From NCBI GenBank assembly GCA_031370485.1, contig JANMQK010000054.1:1-10925 (forward strand): DNA of 10,925 nucleotides, written 5' to 3'. This DNA comes from JANMQK01 sp031370485 (GTDB taxonomy: Bacteria > Acidobacteriota > Polarisedimenticolia > Gp22-AA2). Below the pieces are notes generated by a model, which ran no database searches, had not been told where the DNA came from, and saw only the letters and a list, made by a program, of their open reading frames with translations. Made by a program: the position numbers and the translations under genes. Below, in pieces: positions 6,395 through 10,925 of this stretch. Numbering within the stretch: the stretch's first letter is position 1; each line of letters opens with the position of its first letter.

Positions 6395-6423
6395 ACCCCG
6401 GGCAATCTAGCACACGCTCCGGC

Positions 6424-8418
6424 TCAACTCAAAGACGCCGTCCCCCGGGACCGTGGAGGCGGCGCCGCGTCCAGCAGATCCCCCCCGCCGAAGTGGCGCG
6501 AGTGCCACAGCTGCAGCATCAATAGGTTCCACAGGATCCTACCGTTGTCGCGGCGGCGCTCCTGGTGCTCGCGCAGGATCGCCGTGACCGCCTCGGGGCG
6601 GAGGATCCCTCCGCGCGCGACTCTTGCGGGGTCGAGCGCCCGCTCGAGCAGTGGGGCAAGCCCCCGGTGCATGAAGCGGGCGAGGGGGATGTTGAAGCCG
6701 CGTTTGCGGCGGGAGGTGATCTCCTTGGTGAGCCGCGAGGCCATGGCGCGCTTCAACAAGTATTTGCCGGTCATGCCCCGCAGCTTCATCGAGGCCGGGA
6801 GGCCGGCGACGTACTCGACCAGCGGGTGGTGCAGGAACGGGGCCCGCACCTCGAGGGACGTGGCCATCGAGGCGCGGTCGACCTTCGTCAGGAGATCATC
6901 TTGAAGATAGAGCAGGAAGTCGGTCAGGAGGAGGGCATCCAGCGGATGGCGCCCCTTGAAGCCCGCGACTGCGGCGCGCGCCTCGCGCAGAGGATCGTCG
7001 GCCGGTCCGGCGGCGAGAGTGGCGAGCGCCGTGTCCGAGAGAAGTGTTTTCTGCCGCTCCGGCGAGAAGGCGCCGAACCACACCTGGTGCCGCACGTCCT
7101 GGGGGAGTTCGGCGGCGAGAATGAACCGCTTGAGCAGGAACTCGATTCCCACGTTCGAAAAGGTCGGCCGAACCCGTTCGATCGCGCCGCGCACGAGCGC
7201 CCGCGCCGCGCGCGGAAGATGCCCATAGGCCCGCGCGAGGCGGTCACCCAGGTAGGTCGGGTAGCCGGCGAATAGCTCGTCCCCTCCCTCGCCGCCGAGC
7301 GTCACCTTCACCGACTGCCGCGCGAACCGCGACAACAGATACGTCGGCAGAAGCGAGGCGTCCGCCAGCGGCTCGTCGAGGTATCGCGACATCGTCAAAA
7401 GCGCCTCGTGCATCTCGCGCTCGCCGACGATCGTCTCGTGGTGCTCGGTGCCGATGTGGGCGGCCGCGCGCCGGGCGTAGTCCGCCTCGTTGAAGTCCGG
7501 GTCGTCGATGCCCAGGGTGAATGTCGGCACGGGGCCTGACGACTGCTCGACGGCCAGGGCCGCGATGCTCGACGAATCGACCCCGCCGCTGAAGAAAACT
7601 CCCACCGGCACGTCGGCCCGCATCCTGAGCGCGACACCTTCCGCCAGGAGGCGCCCGACCTCCTCGGTCGCCTCCCTCTCGGAGGGCGCGCTGCCTGAGG
7701 GCGCGGGGAGCGCGGCCTTCTCGAAGAAACCGCGCAGGTTCCAGTACCGCACGATGCGCGTGGCGCCGCGCTCGGCGATCAGCAGATGTCCCGCCGGCAG
7801 CTTCCGCACGCCCACGAACGGCGTGTGCGGCGCCGGGAAGTAGCCGTGCATCAGGTAACGGGTGAGGGCGTGCAGATTGATCTCGCGGGAGACGCGCGGG
7901 TGGGCCAAGAGCGCCTTGATCTCGGAGGCGAACATCAGCTCGCCCCCCTGCTCCAGGTAGTAGAGGGGCTTCTCCCCCGCGCGATCGCGTCCCAGCACCA
8001 GGCGCTCGTCGCGGACGTCGAACACGGCGAAGGCGAACATCCCGTTCAGCCGGGAGACGAAGTCGATGCCGTGCTCTTCGTACAGGTGGGGGATCACCTC
8101 GGTGTCGCAGCGGGTCTCGAAGCGGTGACCCCGGCTGAGGAGATCGCGGCGCAACTCGGGATGGTTGTAGATCTCGCCGTTGCAGATGACGCGGAACCGC
8201 CCCGCCTCGTCGGCATAGGCGCGGGCCCCCGCTCCGAGATCGATGATGCTCAGGCGGCGGAAGCCGAAGGCGAGGCCGGCGCCGGCGGCGGCATCGATCT
8301 CGACGACGCACGCGCCGTCCGGGCCGCGGTGCGCCAGCGTGTCGGTCATGCCGGCAACCAGCAGCGGATCGGGCCGCGCGCCCTGGCGGAAGTCGGCGAT
8401 CCCCACGATGCCGCACAT
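6424..8418 (-). CDS. asnB: Asparagine synthase-type glutamine amidotransferase (AsnB family)
   Basis: AsnB-family enzymes release ammonia from glutamine in an N-terminal domain and use it in a C-terminal domain to amidate an ATP-activated carboxylate, classically aspartate. The 664-residue product begins MCGIVGIADF, so Cys2 is the glutaminase nucleophile. HRGPD is at 30-34, RRLSIIDL at 54-61, CNGEIYN at 79-85, the PP-loop SGGVDSS at 277-283, and GGEGGDELFAGY at 375-386. Both active sites look intact. Where most relatives read GHQPM or GAQPL after the RLSIIDL motif, this one has GARAYAD (64-70). With YLDEPLADAS (346-355) and its length, it belongs to the long class that includes exopolysaccharide-cluster enzymes and the meso-DAP amidating LtsA/B. 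subtilis AsnB, not the short E. coli type. The start is ATG 8418, 3 nt after the glycosyltransferase stop. The true acceptor could be aspartate, a sugar or peptidoglycan; sequence alone does not decide. Confidence 0.9.
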   Translation of the reverse strand: MCGIVGIADFRQGARPDPLLVAGMTDTLAHRGPDGACVVEIDAAAGAGLAFGFRRLSIIDLGAGARAYADEAGRFRVICNGEIYNHPELRRDLLSRGHRFETRCDTEVIPHLYEEHGIDFVSRLNGMFAFAVFDVRDERLVLGRDRAGEKPLYYLEQGGELMFASEIKALLAHPRVSREINLHALTRYLMHGYFPAPHTPFVGVRKLPAGHLLIAERGATRIVRYWNLRGFFEKAALPAPSGSAPSEREATEEVGRLLAEGVALRMRADVPVGVFFSGGVDSSSIAALAVEQSSGPVPTFTLGIDDPDFNEADYARRAAAHIGTEHHETIVGEREMHEALLTMSRYLDEPLADASLLPTYLLSRFARQSVKVTLGGEGGDELFAGYPTYLGDRLARAYGHLPRAARALVRGAIERVRPTFSNVGIEFLLKRFILAAELPQDVRHQVWFGAFSPERQKTLLSDTALATLAAGPADDPLREARAAVAGFKGRHPLDALLLTDFLLYLQDDLLTKVDRASMATSLEVRAPFLHHPLVEYVAGLPASMKLRGMTGKYLLKRAMASRLTKEITSRRKRGFNIPLARFMHRGLAPLLERALDPARVARGGILRPEAVTAILREHQERRRDNGRILWNLLMLQLWHSRHFGGGDLLDAAPPPRSRGTASLS

Positions 8419-8421
8419 CGC

Positions 8422-10170
8422 CTAGCCCGCCCCTTCCGGCCGCGCGAACAGGCCGGCGACGTCGTCCTCGTAGAGGGGTCGCAGCGTCGTCCCTATCATC
8501 TTGAAGAGCGCGTCATATTCCTTGCGGGGCGCCAGGATGTAAACCGACCCGCCCGCCTCCCGGTAAAGCGTTCCCAGCCCGTCCTGGGGAATCAGCCGGA
8601 ACGAAGGGTCGCCGCGGTACTCCTCGAGGTGCATGGCGATGTAGTTGCTGGTGAAAATCCGTCCCGCCCGCGTGACCTGGTGGATCGGGCGGCGCAGGTA
8701 GAAATTGAGACCGGGACGGTATTCCTCGAACGAGACGACCGTGTCCTCCGGCCCGAGGCGTTCGGAGAGCAGCCGGCTGATTTCCCTCGACGAACGCTGC
8801 GAGTCGATCATCCCGTACACCGCGCGCGTCAGCGGCACCATCACGGCGAACGACAGCACGGCTCCCGCGAGCAGGACGCCGGTCCGCCTGGCCCGCCACC
8901 CCAGCCCGATCACCACCGTCGCCAGGACGAGCCCCAGCGCCGTCATGCCGAAAAGCCCGGCGCGCGCCAGGATGCCCGCGTAGCGGGGGTTGATCGCCTC
9001 GGGCCGGAAACCTCCCGGGCCGAGAAGCGCACAGCCGAAAGCCAGGGCCAGGCAGCAGAGCGCGACGACGGCCGATCCGGCGCGAAGATTCGCGCGGGCG
9101 CCCCCGGGGGTTTTCTCCGTGAACGCCGCGGCCCAGAGATGCCCCGCCAGAAGGGCCACGGGCACGGCGCATGGCAGGACGTATGACGGACGTTTCGACA
9201 CGATGAGCGAGAAGAAGACGACCAGCACCCCCAGCCAGACCGCGGCGAAGCTGACCGGCCCCGCGGTGAAGCGGGCCGGCGCTGCGGGAGCGCGGCGGCG
9301 CAGCAGGCCGGGCAGGCGCATCACTGCCGCCGCGGCCGGGTAGAGAATCCAGGGAAACAGCCCCGGCAGCAGGACAGTGAGGTAGAACCAGGCGGGGCGG
9401 CCGGTCTCGAACTTGTTCGAGCTCATCCGCTGGATATTCTCCCCCAGGAGCGCGTACCTGAGAAAGCCCGGGTTGCGCAACGAGACGAGACCGAGCCACG
9501 GAAAAACAACCGCGGCGAAGATGAGCATGCCGCGCCCCCAGAGAAGACGCCCCAGCAGCGCGGGCCGCTTCCTTGCGAACGCCCAGGTCAGCGCCAGGAG
9601 CGCCGGGACCACCAGGGCGACCGGGCCCTTGACGATCGTCCCGACTCCCGCCGCGGCGAAAAAGACGACACAGGCGGCGCGCGACGGCGGCCCGTCCTCC
9701 TTCTCCATCGCCACGTAGACCGCGAGGGCGCTGGCGGTCATGCAGAGCGTCAGCATCATGTCGAAGATGACGATCCTCCCGAAGACGATGTAGAGGGGGG
9801 AGAGCGCCAGGAAGCCGGCCGCCAGCCACCCGGCAGCCTCCCCCAGGTGGCGCCGCGCGAACCAGAAGGTCACGGCGATCCCCGCCAGGGCGCAGATCGC
9901 CGAAGGCAGGCGGGCGGCCCATTCGTTGAACCCGAACAGGAGGTAGGAGCAGGCGACGGCCCAGAAGAAGGCCGGCGGCTTGTCGAGGTAGCGCGCGTCG
10001 TTGATGTGCGGCGTCACCCAGTCTCCGGCGACGGCCATCTCGCGCGCGACCTCGGCGTTTCTCCCCTCGTCCGGATCGGCGAGCCCGGGACCTCCCAGCC
10101 GGTAGAGAAAGACAGGCGAGCAGAGCAGGATGAGCAGCAGCCCGCCGAGGAAAACGCCCGGCCTGCTCAC
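8422..10170 (-). CDS. ArnT/PMT-family membrane glycosyltransferase
   Basis: The 582-residue product is an integral membrane protein with about a dozen hydrophobic segments through residue 460 and a soluble C-terminal portion of about 115 residues. The N-terminal signature is that of the GT83/ArnT and PMT superfamily: ADPDEGRNAEVAREM at 31-45 in the first periplasmic loop with the catalytic-type acidic residues, then GDWVTPHIN at 49-57 and YLDKPPAFFW at 61-70. KGPVALVVPA at 181-190 and ENIQRM at 244-249 also fit. Such enzymes transfer a sugar from a polyprenyl-phosphate donor to lipid A, another lipid or protein on the outer face of the inner membrane. The donor and acceptor here are unknown; a true L-Ara4N transferase is not implied, as no arn synthesis genes are present. 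Start is GTG 10170, overlapping the upstream stop as GTGA, with GGAGG (10185-10181) 10 nt upstream. Confidence 0.88.
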   Translation of the reverse strand: MSRPGVFLGGLLLILLCSPVFLYRLGGPGLADPDEGRNAEVAREMAVAGDWVTPHINDARYLDKPPAFFWAVACSYLLFGFNEWAARLPSAICALAGIAVTFWFARRHLGEAAGWLAAGFLALSPLYIVFGRIVIFDMMLTLCMTASALAVYVAMEKEDGPPSRAACVVFFAAAGVGTIVKGPVALVVPALLALTWAFARKRPALLGRLLWGRGMLIFAAVVFPWLGLVSLRNPGFLRYALLGENIQRMSSNKFETGRPAWFYLTVLLPGLFPWILYPAAAAVMRLPGLLRRRAPAAPARFTAGPVSFAAVWLGVLVVFFSLIVSKRPSYVLPCAVPVALLAGHLWAAAFTEKTPGGARANLRAGSAVVALCCLALAFGCALLGPGGFRPEAINPRYAGILARAGLFGMTALGLVLATVVIGLGWRARRTGVLLAGAVLSFAVMVPLTRAVYGMIDSQRSSREISRLLSERLGPEDTVVSFEEYRPGLNFYLRRPIHQVTRAGRIFTSNYIAMHLEEYRGDPSFRLIPQDGLGTLYREAGGSVYILAPRKEYDALFKMIGTTLRPLYEDDVAGLFARPEGAG

Positions 10171-10925
10171 TTCGGAACATCCTCCGGCGTCACGTCCCCG
10201 TGGGCCCTGGCTTCCGGACCGGGTGCGTCGGCGGCCGGGACGGAGGCCGATTTCCTGAGGAAGGCGATGATCCGTTCGGTCAGACCTTCGTAGTCACCGG
10301 CGAAATGGTGGCCACCCGGCAGTCTCACGCGGGTCAGCCCCTCGATCGGCTCGCCCGCGCAGCCCGACGATTCCTGGTCGGAGGGATCGAGGCAGAGGAT
10401 CGGCAGCCGGCGATCCGACCTGAGCGCCGCGTGGACCGGGTGGCGGGTGGGCCGGTTGCCGCCCAGGATCCAGTCGAGGGGGCTGACCTCGAACGAGGCG
10501 TACTCGCCCGGCGCCAGCAGGACCATGCCCGCGACCCGCTCCAGGGACGTCGGCCGGCCGCCGCGCCTTGGATCGAGGACGACGGGCAGCACCTCGGCCC
10601 CGAAGGAATAGCCGCCCACGAAGACGCGCGCCTCCTCCGGCAGGGCCGCCACGAGCGCGGTCAGGTCGGACTGGAATCGTTCGGGAGTCTTCTCCTGCCA
10701 GAAGTAGCGCAGGGCGTTCCAGCCGACGACCGCCACCCCGCGCGCCGCCAGGGCCGTGGCCACCCGCTGGTCGAGGTCCGCCCAGCCGCCATCCCCCGAA
10801 ATGAAGACAAGCACCCGATCCGCGCCCCGGGGCCATTTGATCTCGAGCGGCAAGTTGAGCGCGGCGAGCCGCCGGGTGATGTCCGCCGCGGCCTCGGTCG
10901 CCGGGGCGCGCGCGGCCTCGCCCGG
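10167..10925 (-). CDS. AcvB/VirJ-family alpha/beta hydrolase, C-terminal 252 residues (5' end outside window)
   Basis: The frame is open to the window edge with no stop, so this is the C-terminal part of a longer protein. The TTG at 10853 is probably not the true start, since the preceding codons (DITRRLAALN) run on naturally. Counting from the window edge, visible motifs are FISGDGGWADLD at 41-52, the nucleophile elbow GYSFGA at 105-110 (Ser107), FEVSPLDWILGG at 145-156, a cysteine pair around LCLDPSDQESSGC at 177-189, and PGGHHFAGDY at 203-212 supplying the histidine. This pattern is the VirJ domain. Agrobacterium AcvB, of the same family, is reported to hydrolyse lysyl-phosphatidylglycerol in the periplasm; VirJ is a Ti-plasmid relative. 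A lipid hydrolase role in the envelope is plausible here but inferred. A tail rich in A and P follows the domain. The gene precedes the glycosyltransferase with a 4-nt overlap. Confidence 0.82.
   Translation of the reverse strand, partial: PGEAARAPATEAAADITRRLAALNLPLEIKWPRGADRVLVFISGDGGWADLDQRVATALAARGVAVVGWNALRYFWQEKTPERFQSDLTALVAALPEEARVFVGGYSFGAEVLPVVLDPRRGGRPTSLERVAGMVLLAPGEYASFEVSPLDWILGGNRPTRHPVHAALRSDRRLPILCLDPSDQESSGCAGEPIEGLTRVRLPGGHHFAGDYEGLTERIIAFLRKSASVPAADAPGPEARAHGDVTPEDVPK

Noticed and set aside
6364..6405. TTG 6405 as the start of the amidase gene
   Set aside because: It would put 14 extra residues before the signal peptide and has no well-spaced Shine-Dalgarno, unlike TTG 6363.
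9100..9120. CCCCCGGGGG followed by TTTTC as a plus-strand terminator
   Set aside because: The palindrome has no loop unless two pairs are lost on each side, leaving about 3 bp. The T-run is only four, and no plus-strand gene ends there.
7786..9186. A 466-codon plus-strand open frame opposite asnB and the glycosyltransferase gene
   Set aside because: It is antisense to two genes with intact family motifs, and its translation is low-complexity and rich in R, G, A and P, as expected for shadow frames in GC-rich DNA.

Overview
This is a high-GC, gene-dense bacterial segment with no RNA gene, mobile element, CRISPR array or plasmid feature that I can see. The GWxTD-domain protein, the gene order and the GC-rich codon use suggest Acidobacteriota or a related deep-branching soil or sediment phylum. 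That placement is an inference from family distribution. There is no intergenic stretch longer than about 85 bases.

Layout. The left edge holds the 5' part of pyrE on the minus strand, running off the window. Divergent from it, a GWxTD-domain membrane-anchored protein of unknown function runs on the plus strand. The roughly 85 bp between them carries an AT-rich island with a perfect extended -10 (TGCTATAAT) whose TATAATA core reads as a -10 in both directions. The rest of the window, from about 10.9 kb down to 2.24 kb, is one tightly packed minus-strand run of eight genes: an AcvB/VirJ-type serine hydrolase (5' part outside the window), an ArnT/PMT-type membrane glycosyltransferase, an AsnB-type glutamine amidotransferase, an AMIN/Amidase_3 peptidoglycan amidase, a GerMN lipoprotein, glutamate racemase (murI), RNase PH (rph) and the XTP/dITP pyrophosphatase (rdgB). 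Six of the seven junctions are 4-nt overlaps (GTGA or TTGA) or gaps of 1-3 nt. The only larger gap is 60 nt, before the amidase. This looks like one operon, or two with an internal break at that gap.

How the genes fit together. Two housekeeping themes are clear: cell-wall synthesis and remodelling (murI supplies D-glutamate, the amidase cleaves peptidoglycan cross-bridges, and GerMN is an envelope lipoprotein) and nucleotide/RNA quality control (rph, rdgB, and pyrE nearby). The three upstream genes (lipid-hydrolase-like, lipid-linked sugar transferase, amidotransferase) suggest an envelope-modification unit fused to the conserved wall/RNA block. That functional link is inference.

The most distinctive non-coding signals are the shared bidirectional -10 region, with a tandem 10-bp repeat beside it, and an intrinsic terminator for the GWxTD gene. 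That terminator lies on the plus strand inside the convergent rdgB gene, exactly over the codons of the conserved SHR motif. The GWxTD gene and rdgB also overlap tail-to-tail by 11 bp.
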